Below, in pieces: positions 54,934 to 63,221 of a stretch of DNA of 64,000 nt. The translations under genes were made by a program, and so were the position numbers. The stretch's first letter is position 1. Each line of letters begins with the position of its first letter. The stretch comes from an uncultured Roseateles sp. (lineage in GTDB: Bacteria > Pseudomonadota > Gammaproteobacteria > Burkholderiales > Burkholderiaceae_C), in assembly GCF_913777145.1 (NCBI RefSeq), contig NZ_CAJYPS010000014.1, positions 248,001-312,000 on the forward strand, in the 5' to 3' direction. A model generated the notes under the pieces. That model did no database searches. It had not been told where the DNA came from and worked only from the letters and a program-made list of their open reading frames with translations.

Positions 54934-57657
54934 ATGAAGTTGTTTTCGTCCCTGATCCTTGCGTTCGCGCTCGTCGGCCCGGCCTGGAGCCAGTCGGCCC
55001 CGCCCGCCACCCCAGCGCTGGTGCGCGAACTGGGCGGCATCGAGGAATATCGCCTGCCCAACGGCCTGCAATTGCTGCTGATGCCGGATGCCACGCAGAC
55101 CACCACCACGGTCAACATCACCTACCGGGTCGGCAGCCGCTTCGAGGCGCCGGGCGAGTACGGCATGGCCCACCTGCTGGAGCACATGCTGTTCAAGGGC
55201 ACGCAGCGCCAGCACGACATCCCCGGCGAGATGGCCAAGCGCGGCGTGCGCTTCAATGGCACGACCACTGCGGACCGTACCAATTACTTTGCGAGCTTCA
55301 ACGCGAATGCGGACACGCTGGCCTTCCTGATCGATCTGGAGGCGGACCGCATGGTCAACAGCCGGGTCGCCAAGGCCGACCTGGACACCGAGATGACCGT
55401 GGTGCGCAACGAGTTCGAGCGCGGCGAGAACGAGCCCTTCGCGGTGCTGTCCCAGCGCGTGAACTCGGTGGCCTACAGCTGGCATCCCTATGGCAAGGCG
55501 ACCATTGGGCCCCGGAGCGACATCGAGAACGTGCCCATCGAGAAGCTGCAGGCCTTCTACAAGCGCTACTACCGGCCGGACAACGCGACGCTGCTGATCG
55601 CCGGCCAGTTCGACAAGGCGGCCACGCTGGCGCTGATCTCGCGCGCCTTCGGCCAGTTGCCCCAACCCACGACCGCGCTGCCCCAGCCCTACACGGTGGA
55701 GCCGGCGCAGGACGGTGAACGCACGGTGGTGGTGCGCCGCGTCGGCGGCCAGCCCATCCTGCTGGCCAGCTATCACGTGCCGGCCATCACCCACCCCGAT
55801 ACCGCCGCACTGATCGTCTACGGGCTGCTGATGAGTCTGCAGCCCAGCGGCCAGCTCTACCGCCAGCTGGTCGAACCGCGGCTGGCCGTGGCGGCCGGCC
55901 TGGGCGGCGTCGGCGGCACCGATCCCGGCACCGCCAGCGCCTATGCGGTGCTGGCGCCGGGCGCTGACGTGGCCCAGGTCGAGACCCGGCTGCTGGATCT
56001 GGCCGAGGGCCGGGCGGGCCAGCACTTCGACGAGGCCGAGCTGGCGCGCGTGCGCGAGATCGCGGTGAACAGCTACCGCCAGCAGATGAAGAGCCCCGAG
56101 GCGCTGATCCAGCAGATCTCCGGTCTGATCGCCGCCGGCGACTGGCGGCTGCTGTTCCAGCTGATGGAGGACATTCCCAAGGTCACGCTGGCCGATGTGG
56201 CGCGGGTGCAGGCGGCCTACTTCAAACCGGCCAACCGCACGCTGGGTCGCTACCTGCCGGCCAGCGCGGTGGAGCGGGTGGAGATTCCGGCCGCGCCGCC
56301 GCTGACCCAGCGCCTGGCCCAGCTGAAGGCGCCGCCCAAGGTGGAGCAGGGCGAGCAGCTGGCGCCGGTGCCTGCCGTGCTGGAGAGCCGCATGAGCCGG
56401 GTCACGCTGCCCAGCGGCCTGCAGCTGCAGACGCTGCGCAAGCAGACCCGCGGCAACACCGTGCTGCTGCAGCTGCAGCTGGACTGGGGCGACCGGGACA
56501 CCACCTTCCCGCGCCGCGGCACCGGCTTCATCGGCACGCTGATCAGCGAGGGCAGTGCGCGCTACAGCAAGCAGCAGCTGCAGGACGAGCTCCTCAAGCT
56601 GCGCGCCAACCTGCAGGTGGCCAGCGGCGACCAGGGCGCGACCGTGGTGCTCAGCGCCGAGCGTGACACGCTGCTGCCGGCGCTGCGCGTGGTGGCCGAG
56701 GTGCTGCGCCACCCGCGGCTGCCGGCCGATGCGTTCGCGCGCCTGCAGCAGGCCTCGCTGGCCGGTCTGGAGGCCTCGCGCCAGGAGCCCTCGGTGCTGC
56801 GCCAGGAGGCCACGCGCGGCCACTACAACCGCGCCCGTGGCGTGACGCTGGGCCAGCCCGACTATGTGATGAGCGTGGACGAGCGCATCGCGTCGGTGCG
56901 CGCCACCACGCTGGACGATGTGAAGAGCTTCTACGCCGACTACTGGTCCGCCAACCAGGCCCGGGTCAGTGTGGTGGGTGCGCTGCCCGAGGGCCTGGCG
57001 CCGGCGCTGGAGCAGCTGTTCGGTGACTGGAAGAAGCCGCAGGCACCGCGCTTCGTGCGCCACATCCCGGCCTTCCAGCCGGTGCCGCCGGCTCGCTTCG
57101 ATGCGATCGCGCGCGACAAGGCCAATGCCATCGTGCGCCTGCAACTGCCGCTGGACCTGAACGCCCGTGATGCCGACTACACCGCGCTGGAGCTGGGCGT
57201 CTACATCTTCGGCGGCGGCGGGCTGGAGAGCCGGCTGTCGGAGCGCGTGCGCCAGAAGGAGGGCCTGACCTACGGCATAGGTGCCGACCTCGACGCCGGC
57301 TACTGGGGCCGTGCGGGCAGCTTCGCGATCCAGGCCAGCTACGCGCCGGACAAGCGCGAGCGCGTCATCGACGTGGTGCAGCAGGAGCTGCGCCGCATGG
57401 CCGAGCAGGGCGTCACCGCCGCCGAGCTGGAGCGCGCCAAGCGCGATGTGCTGGAGGGCCGCCGCCAGAGCCGCGCCGATCTCGGCGGCCTGGTAGGCGC
57501 GGTGGCCTCGCTGGCCGAGCGTGGCGAGACCTGGGCCGCGGCCCAGGCGCGCGACGACGCGATCGCGGCGCTGACCGTGGAGCAGGTCAATGCGGCGTGG
57601 CGCCGCCACATCCGGCCCAAGGGCCTGATCATCTCCACCGCCGGAGACTTCAAGTGA
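54934..57657 (+). CDS. M16 family (pitrilysin-type) zinc metallopeptidase
   Basis: The 907-residue protein has a signal peptide (LFSSLILAFALVGPAWSQ) and two M16 halves. The first carries the inverted zinc motif HLLEH (80-84) and the downstream Glu region MTVVRNEFERGENEPF. The second half (from about 485) lacks a zinc motif, as normal for these clam-shell peptidases. Periplasmic peptide degradation is likely. ATG 54934 follows TCCTGGAG. The stop overlaps the next GTG (GTGA). Confidence 0.95.
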   Translation: MKLFSSLILAFALVGPAWSQSAPPATPALVRELGGIEEYRLPNGLQLLLMPDATQTTTTVNITYRVGSRFEAPGEYGMAHLLEHMLFKGTQRQHDIPGEMAKRGVRFNGTTTADRTNYFASFNANADTLAFLIDLEADRMVNSRVAKADLDTEMTVVRNEFERGENEPFAVLSQRVNSVAYSWHPYGKATIGPRSDIENVPIEKLQAFYKRYYRPDNATLLIAGQFDKAATLALISRAFGQLPQPTTALPQPYTVEPAQDGERTVVVRRVGGQPILLASYHVPAITHPDTAALIVYGLLMSLQPSGQLYRQLVEPRLAVAAGLGGVGGTDPGTASAYAVLAPGADVAQVETRLLDLAEGRAGQHFDEAELARVREIAVNSYRQQMKSPEALIQQISGLIAAGDWRLLFQLMEDIPKVTLADVARVQAAYFKPANRTLGRYLPASAVERVEIPAAPPLTQRLAQLKAPPKVEQGEQLAPVPAVLESRMSRVTLPSGLQLQTLRKQTRGNTVLLQLQLDWGDRDTTFPRRGTGFIGTLISEGSARYSKQQLQDELLKLRANLQVASGDQGATVVLSAERDTLLPALRVVAEVLRHPRLPADAFARLQQASLAGLEASRQEPSVLRQEATRGHYNRARGVTLGQPDYVMSVDERIASVRATTLDDVKSFYADYWSANQARVSVVGALPEGLAPALEQLFGDWKKPQAPRFVRHIPAFQPVPPARFDAIARDKANAIVRLQLPLDLNARDADYTALELGVYIFGGGGLESRLSERVRQKEGLTYGIGADLDAGYWGRAGSFAIQASYAPDKRERVIDVVQQELRRMAEQGVTAAELERAKRDVLEGRRQSRADLGGLVGAVASLAERGETWAAAQARDDAIAALTVEQVNAAWRRHIRPKGLIISTAGDFK

Positions 57658-58163
57658 GCGCCGTACCCACGCTGCCGCCCGAGCTGCGCGCCGACTGCGC
57701 GGCCTGTGCGGGGCTGTGCTGTTTGATTCCGCCCTTCGACGCGGTGCAGGGCTTCGGCTTCGACAAGCCGGCGCAGACCGCGTGCCGCCACCTGTGCACC
57801 GACAACCGCTGCGGCGTACATGAGCAGCTGGCCGACATGGGCCATGTGGGCTGCATCGCGTTCGACTGCCTGGGCGCGGGCCAGCACCTCAGCGCGCTGG
57901 CGCGCGAACGCTTCGGTGACGTGGACTGGCGCGGCCGCCCCGAGGTGAGGCAATGGCTGTTCGACGCCTATGCGCCGCTGCGCCGCGTGCATGACTGGCG
58001 TGCCCAGCTGTGGCTGGCCCAACGCGTGGCGGGCGTGGACACGCAGGCGCTGGCCGACGAGCTGGCGGCCCAGGGCTCGCAGGCCCCCGAGTGGGACGAC
58101 GCGCGCTGGCAGTCGCTGCGCGAGCGGGTCGAGGCGCTGCTGGCGCCGCTGGCCCGAAAATGA
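57654..58163 (+). CDS. Cysteine-rich putative metal-binding protein
   Basis: The 169-residue protein has nine cysteines in its first 72 residues (C15, C18, C22, C23, C44, C48, C53, C67, C72), in the order CAACAGLCC, CRHLCTD, NRCGVHEQL and VGCIAFDCLGAGQ. This resembles the cysteine cluster found at the N-terminus of some pentapeptide-repeat proteins, and the wider YkgJ-like cluster group. No pentapeptide repeats follow; the C-terminal half is helical. It probably binds iron or zinc. It starts at GTG, coupled to the M16 peptidase. The function is unknown. Confidence 0.8.
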   Translation: MSAVPTLPPELRADCAACAGLCCLIPPFDAVQGFGFDKPAQTACRHLCTDNRCGVHEQLADMGHVGCIAFDCLGAGQHLSALARERFGDVDWRGRPEVRQWLFDAYAPLRRVHDWRAQLWLAQRVAGVDTQALADELAAQGSQAPEWDDARWQSLRERVEALLAPLARK

Positions 58164-58235
58164 GGCCCGTGATTCGAGTTCAAGAAGGTTTGTCGATGCT
58201 TGTGATGACGGGCCGTGTCCCGCGGGAAGTCTGAG

Positions 58236-58715
58236 ATGCGCTGGCGTCGTCCGCGTCCCATCCAGGTGGTGGCCGCCGTGTGCGCGGTGCTGGCCGCCGG
58301 CACCGTGCTGGTGGTGTTCAACCGGCTCAGCACCGCGGCCGGCGAGCTGGGTGGTCCGCCCCAGCCGCAGCTGATCGCCACCGTGGACCTGCGCCTGGGC
58401 GACCCGGTGGTGGCCACTGAGCGCGGCGAGGCCCAGGCCCACAAGGACCTGGAGGCCGGCCTGCTGCAGCTGCAGACCTTCGACCCGGTGGAGCCGCGCA
58501 GCCCGGCCGAGGCCGAGCAGGCCCGGCAGTGGCAGCAGCGCTGGGGCGTCACCTGGGTGCGCAAGCGCGGCGCCAGCACCTCGGTCACCCAGGCCTATGT
58601 GCGGGCCTACAACCGCGTGATGGGCGCCGAGATCGCGCGTCGCCACGGCCATCGCGCGCTGGCCGAGCTGCTGGCCCGACCGGGCTGCGCGGCGTCCGCC
58701 GCGGCCTGTTCCTGA
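58236..58715 (+). CDS. Unknown single-pass membrane protein
   Basis: The 159-residue protein has an N-terminal membrane helix (about 10-28) and a soluble part exposed beyond it (IATVDLRLGDPVVATERGEAQAHKDLEAGLLQLQ, WGVTWVRKRGASTSVTQAYVRAYNRVMGAEIARRHG). I recognise no domain. GGGAAG about 6 bases before ATG 58236 favours this start over the in-frame GTG at 58215. It lies between the Cys-rich protein and a patatin gene, 11 bases from the latter. Confidence 0.7.
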   Translation: MRWRRPRPIQVVAAVCAVLAAGTVLVVFNRLSTAAGELGGPPQPQLIATVDLRLGDPVVATERGEAQAHKDLEAGLLQLQTFDPVEPRSPAEAEQARQWQQRWGVTWVRKRGASTSVTQAYVRAYNRVMGAEIARRHGHRALAELLARPGCAASAAACS

Positions 58716-58726
58716 GGGCCACGCGC

Positions 58727-59830
58727 ATGGCGACCCGGCGCTCCCCGCAGACCGTCTATGTGTTCCAGGGCGGCGGTGCGCTGGGCGCCTACCAGGCCGG
58801 TGTGGCCGAGGCGCTGGCCGGCGCCGGCATCGCGCCGGACTGGCTGGTGGGCACCTCCATAGGCGCGATCAATGCCGCGCTGATTGCCGGCAATGCGCCC
58901 GCCGACCGCCTGGCCGCGCTGCGCGAGTTCTGGGCCCGCGTCACGCGTCCGGCCCTGCTGCCCCAGCCGCCGGGCCTGCCCTGGCTGCAGAGCCTGCAGA
59001 CCTGGCAGACCCTGGTCAGCGGCATCCCGGGTTTCTTCAGGCCGCGCGGCCCGCTGGCCTGGGACCTGAACCGCCCGGTGCCGCTGGACCAGTTGGGCTT
59101 CTACGACACCGGCCCGCTGGCCGACACGCTGCGCGAGCTGGTGGACTTCGACCGCATCGCCGCGGCCGAGATCCGGCTCACGCTGTGCGCGGTGGACGTG
59201 GCCAGCGGCCGCATGCGGCGCTTCGACAACCGCGAGCCGGGTCAGCGCCTGGGCCCCGAGCATGTGATGGCCAGCGGCGCGCTACCGCCGGGCTTTGCGC
59301 CGGTCACGATAGGCGGCGCCGCCTACTGGGACGGCGGCATCTACTCCAACACGCCGCTGGACGTGGTGCTGGACGACCGCGAGCGCCGAGACATGCTGTG
59401 CTTCATGGTGGACCTGTGGGACCCCAGCGAGGCCGCGCCCCACACGATGGCGCAGGCGCTCAAGCGGCTCAAGGACATCCAGTACGCCAGCCGCATCAAC
59501 GAGCACCTGGACGACCATCAGAAGCTGCAAAACCTGCGTCGCGCGGTGCGCCTGCTGGGCCGCCAGCTGGATGCGCGCACCGCGGCCGAGCCGGGCGTGA
59601 AGGCGCTGCTGGCGCTGGGCTGCGATTCGCGTATCGACGTGGTCCATCTCGTGATGCAGGCGCAGGACGGCGAGGACTCCTGGCGCGACATCGACTTCAC
59701 CGCCGCCCGCCTGGGCTCGCGCTGGGCGGCCGGCCGTGCCGATGGCGACGCGATGCTGGCGCGCGCTCCCTGGCGCGAGGCGCCGCCCGACGACGTGGGC
59801 ATGCGGGTGCACAGCCTGGAGCGCTCCTGA
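58727..59830 (+). CDS. Patatin-like phospholipase
   Basis: The 367-residue cytoplasmic protein has the oxyanion loop GGGALGAYQAG, nucleophile S44 in GTSIG and catalytic D202 in WDGG. DUF3734-like C-terminal sequence follows (MAQALKRLKDIQYASRINEHLDDHQKLQNLR). It predicts a lipid acyl hydrolase. ATG 58727 precedes the family's first strand (YVFQGGGALG). The stop overlaps the probable CTG start of the SulP gene. Confidence 0.93.
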   Translation: MATRRSPQTVYVFQGGGALGAYQAGVAEALAGAGIAPDWLVGTSIGAINAALIAGNAPADRLAALREFWARVTRPALLPQPPGLPWLQSLQTWQTLVSGIPGFFRPRGPLAWDLNRPVPLDQLGFYDTGPLADTLRELVDFDRIAAAEIRLTLCAVDVASGRMRRFDNREPGQRLGPEHVMASGALPPGFAPVTIGGAAYWDGGIYSNTPLDVVLDDRERRDMLCFMVDLWDPSEAAPHTMAQALKRLKDIQYASRINEHLDDHQKLQNLRRAVRLLGRQLDARTAAEPGVKALLALGCDSRIDVVHLVMQAQDGEDSWRDIDFTAARLGSRWAAGRADGDAMLARAPWREAPPDDVGMRVHSLERS

Positions 59831-61434
59831 CCCCGCCCGGCCCTCATCTGCGCGCCGACCTGGCGGCCGGCCTGTGCGTGGCCGGCCTGCTGCTGCCCGA
59901 GGCCGTGGCCTACGCCGGCCTGGCCCGGCTGCCGGCCTCGCACGGCCTGATGGCCTGCGTGGCGGGCCTGGCGCTGTACGCGCTGGCCGGCCGCAGCCGC
60001 GACGCCATCGTGTCGCCCACCTCGTCCAGCGCCAGCATGGCGGCGGCCGCGGCGGTGGGCGTCGCGGGCGTGCCCTTCGTGGACGCGATGCTGGCGCTGA
60101 CGCTGGCCGCCGGTGGCCTGCTGCTGCTGCTGTCGCTGACCCGCCAGGGCCAGCTGTCGGCCTATGTGTCGCGGCCGGTGCTGCGCGGCGTGGCCTTTGC
60201 GGTCGCGCTGACCGTGGTGATACGCCAGCTGCCCGATCTGCTGGGCCTGGGCACGCCGCCGCCGCTGGACCCCTTGCCGCTGCTGGGCTGGGTGCTGCGC
60301 CAGGCGCCGGCCTGGCATGGCAGCAGCCTGCTGGTGGCCGGCCTGGCCGGGGCACTGGTGCTGGCGCTGCGGCGCTGGCCGCAGTGGCCGGGGCTGCTGC
60401 TGGTGATGCTGGCCGCGATCACGGGTGCGCAGGCGGTGGACCTGCCGGCCCTGGGCGTGCAGCAGGTGGGGGTGGTGCCCATGCCAGCCTTTGCGCTGCA
60501 CCTGCCCGACCTGGGCCGCGAGGCCTGGTTGCGCGTGCTGGAGCTGTCGGTGGGCGTGGTGGTGCTGCTGTTCGCCGAGTCCTGGGGCAGCGTGCGCTCG
60601 CTGGCGCTGCGCCGCGGCGAGCGGCTGGACGCCGACCGCGAGCTGCTGGCGCTGGGCCTGGCCAATCTGGGCAGCGGCCTGCTGCAGGGCATGCCGGTGG
60701 GCGCGGGCTTCTCGGCCAGCGTGGCCAACCACAGCGCCGGCGCGAGCAGCCGCCGCGCCGGCCTGGTGGCACTGGCCGGCGTGCTGCTGTTCATGCTGTT
60801 TGCGCTGCCGGCGCTGGCCTGGCTGCCGCGGCCGGTGCTGGCGGTGGTGGTGATCGCGGCGCTGGGCCATGCGTTGTCGCTGCGGCCGCTGCGTGCGATC
60901 TGGCAGCTGCGCCGCGACCGCGCCGCGGTGGTGGGCGCGGTCGCGGCGGTGCTGCTGCTGGGGCTGCTGCACGGCATGCTGGTGGCGGTGGCGCTGTCCA
61001 TCGTGGCGGCGCTGCGCGGCTTCAGCCGTCCCAAGCTGCTGGAGTTGGCCCAGTTGCCCGGCACGCGTGACTTCGTCGACCGCGGCGAGCATGCGGACGC
61101 CCAGCCGGTGGACGGTGTGCTGATCCTGCGGCTGCAGGCGCCGCTGTTCTTCGCCAGCGCGGAGCGGGCGGTCAGCGAGGTCGGCGCATGGCTGGAGGGC
61201 TCGCAGGCCCGCACGCTGGTGCTGAGCCTGGAGGAGAGCCCCGACCTGGACAGCACCGCGCTGGAATGCCTGCTGGAGCTGGACGCGCGGCTGGCGCGCG
61301 ACGGCAGGCGCCTGCTGCTGGCACGCGTGAAGGAGCGGGTGCGGCGGCTGCTGGAGGCCGCCGACCCCGACGGCCTGGGGCGCGGAGACCGGCTGTTCTG
61401 GAGCGTGGCCGACGCGGCCGACGGCCTGCGCTGA
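59827..61434 (+). CDS. SulP family inorganic anion transporter (CTG start proposed)
   Basis: The 535-residue protein has SulP helices (HLRADLAAGLCVAGLLLPEAVAYAGLA, SPTSSSASMAAAAAVG, GMPVGAGFSASVANHSAGA) and a C-terminal STAS domain (VDGVLILRLQAPLFFASAERAVSEV, LVLSLEESPDLDSTALECLLELD). It carries sulfate, bicarbonate or another anion. No ATG, GTG or TTG lies in frame between the patatin core and RADLAAG. CTG 59827 has GGAG five bases upstream and forms a CTGA overlap with the patatin stop, so CTG is proposed as the start. An overlapping longer start is less likely. Confidence 0.85.
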   Translation: MTPPGPHLRADLAAGLCVAGLLLPEAVAYAGLARLPASHGLMACVAGLALYALAGRSRDAIVSPTSSSASMAAAAAVGVAGVPFVDAMLALTLAAGGLLLLLSLTRQGQLSAYVSRPVLRGVAFAVALTVVIRQLPDLLGLGTPPPLDPLPLLGWVLRQAPAWHGSSLLVAGLAGALVLALRRWPQWPGLLLVMLAAITGAQAVDLPALGVQQVGVVPMPAFALHLPDLGREAWLRVLELSVGVVVLLFAESWGSVRSLALRRGERLDADRELLALGLANLGSGLLQGMPVGAGFSASVANHSAGASSRRAGLVALAGVLLFMLFALPALAWLPRPVLAVVVIAALGHALSLRPLRAIWQLRRDRAAVVGAVAAVLLLGLLHGMLVAVALSIVAALRGFSRPKLLELAQLPGTRDFVDRGEHADAQPVDGVLILRLQAPLFFASAERAVSEVGAWLEGSQARTLVLSLEESPDLDSTALECLLELDARLARDGRRLLLARVKERVRRLLEAADPDGLGRGDRLFWSVADAADGLR

Positions 61435-61443
61435 CGCGCCGGC

Positions 61444-63168
61444 TCAGCCGCCCTCGGGGCGCAGCAGCGGCAGGCGCAGGGAGAAGCAGGCGCCTTCGCC
61501 GACGGCGGACTCCACATTCAGCGTGCCGCCCATCAGGTGGGCCAGCGCGCGCGACAGCGCCAGGCCCAGGCCGGTGCCGCCGTGCTGGGTGCTGATGCTG
61601 GCGTCGCCCTGGCGGAACTTCTCGAAGATCTGCTCGTGCTTCTCGGGCGCGATGCCCGGGCCGGTGTCGATGATCTGCAGCAGCAGGGTCTCGCCCTCGC
61701 GGCTGGCGCGCAGCCTCACCTCGCCCTGCTCGGTGAACTTGATCGCGTTGGACAGCAGGTTGTTGAGGATCTGCTTGAGCCGCAGGCCATCGCACAGCAT
61801 GGTCAGCGGCAGCGCCGGGTCCAGTTCGGCGGAGAGCTTCAGGCCCTTGGCCTCGGCGCTGAGCGCGAAGAAATCCACCGTGCCGTCCAGCAGCGGGCGT
61901 ACCTCCACCGGCAGCGGCTGCAGCGTCATGGAGCCGGCCTCGACCTTGGCCAGGTCCAGGATCTCGGTCAGCAGCGCGTTCAGGTGCTCGGCCCCCTTGC
62001 GTATCAGGCCGGCCGCCTCGCGGAAGCGCTCCTCGGTGAGGCGGCGCTCCATCAGCTCCGCGAAGCCACGGATGCTGGTCAGCGGCGTGCGCAGCTCGTG
62101 CGAGATCGCGGCCAGGAATTCGGTCTTGGCCTGGTTGGCCGCCTGGGCCTGGGCCTCGCTGATGCGCAGCGCCGCGTGGCTGCGCTCCAGCCGGCGCAGG
62201 CCGGTCACGAAGATCATGGCCGCGCCCGCCACCGCCACGGTCAGCAGCATGCACAGGCCCAGCAGCGTGTTGCGGTCCTCCACCCAGCCCTCCAGCGCCT
62301 CGGCCTCGCCGGTGGTGACCGCGATGAACAACGGGTAGTCCGCCACGCGGCGGAACGCGAAGATGCGCTGCAGCCCGTCCACACTGCTGACGCCGCGGTA
62401 CTGCCCCTCGGTCTTGCTGAGCTGCTGGTTGATGAGTGCGTTCGGTGGCAGCTGCTTGCCCATGCCGGCGGGCTGGCCGCCGACGATGCGGGTGCGGATG
62501 TTGAGATCGTTGCCCACCAGCGTGACGCTGCCGCTCTTGCCCAGGTCCACGCTGGCGAACACCTGCTCGAAATAGCTGGGGTCCAGCGACGCGACCACCA
62601 CGCCGTTGATGCGGCCCTGGCCGTCGCGCAGCGCGCGCGACAGCTGTATGGTCCAGCGCTGCGATACCTTGCCCAGCACTGGCTTGCCGATGAAGAGCTG
62701 GTCCTGCGAGGCCGGGCGCTCACGGTGGGCCAGGTGCGCCTTCACATGCTCGCGCTCCGACAGATCCACGCGGCCGCTCTTCTCGCCGCTGGGATCCAGG
62801 TTGCTGCCCACCAGCCGGCCGCTGGCGTCGATCAGCGCCAGTTGCACCAGGATGCGCGGTGCCAGGCCGGTTTCATTCGCGAAGCGCACCAGGTCCAGAG
62901 GTGCCAGGTCTTGCACCGCGTTGGCGTTGTTGACCCGCTGCAGTGCCTGATCGGTGGACGCCAGCACGCGCAGCGTCTGCTCGGACAGCGTGCGGGCCAG
63001 GTTGCTGTTCTGCTTGGCTTCAGAGTCCAGCGCGTCCTGGCGCTTGGAGGCCAGCACACTGATCACCGCCACCCAGGCCGCGACGATCAGCAGCACCGCA
63101 AACAGCAGCACCATGGCGCTGAGCTGCAGGCGGTGAGCGGCGGGAGGCGTGGGCTTGGGATCGGACAT
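61444..63168 (-). CDS. Sensor histidine kinase with periplasmic cache-type domain
   Basis: The 574-residue inner-membrane kinase has a helix at about 16-40, a double-cache-like periplasmic region (about 41-300, with [25 protein letters not shown]), and a second helix (about 302-322). HisKA has phospho-acceptor H357 ([20 protein letters not shown]), and the ATPase domain has [22 protein letters not shown] and [11 protein letters not shown]. No receiver domain and no adjacent response regulator gene is visible. It converges with the SulP gene, 9 bases apart. Confidence 0.94.
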   Translation of the reverse strand: MSDPKPTPPAAHRLQLSAMVLLFAVLLIVAAWVAVISVLASKRQDALDSEAKQNSNLARTLSEQTLRVLASTDQALQRVNNANAVQDLAPLDLVRFANETGLAPRILVQLALIDASGRLVGSNLDPSGEKSGRVDLSEREHVKAHLAHRERPASQDQLFIGKPVLGKVSQRWTIQLSRALRDGQGRINGVVVASLDPSYFEQVFASVDLGKSGSVTLVGNDLNIRTRIVGGQPAGMGKQLPPNALINQQLSKTEGQYRGVSSVDGLQRIFAFRRVADYPLFIAVTTGEAEALEGWVEDRNTLLGLCMLLTVAVAGAAMIFVTGLRRLERSHAALRISEAQAQAANQAKTEFLAAISHELRTPLTSIRGFAELMERRLTEERFREAAGLIRKGAEHLNALLTEILDLAKVEAGSMTLQPLPVEVRPLLDGTVDFFALSAEAKGLKLSAELDPALPLTMLCDGLRLKQILNNLLSNAIKFTEQGEVRLRASREGETLLLQIIDTGPGIAPEKHEQIFEKFRQGDASISTQHGGTGLGLALSRALAHLMGGTLNVESAVGEGACFSLRLPLLRPEGG

Positions 63169-63221
63169 GCAAACCCGACTCTATGCCATGGACTTCGGCC
63201 CGCGCCGGGCCGAATTCACGC

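Noticed and set aside
54835-57609. A 924-residue antisense open frame opposite the M16 peptidase
   Set aside because: It arises from GC-rich codon use on the opposite strand; the sense gene has a zinc motif and signal peptide.
59185-59826. Upstream extension of the SulP gene inside the patatin gene
   Set aside because: The sequence in that frame is Arg/Gly/Pro-rich shadow with no SulP similarity; the patatin frame is clearly the coding one.
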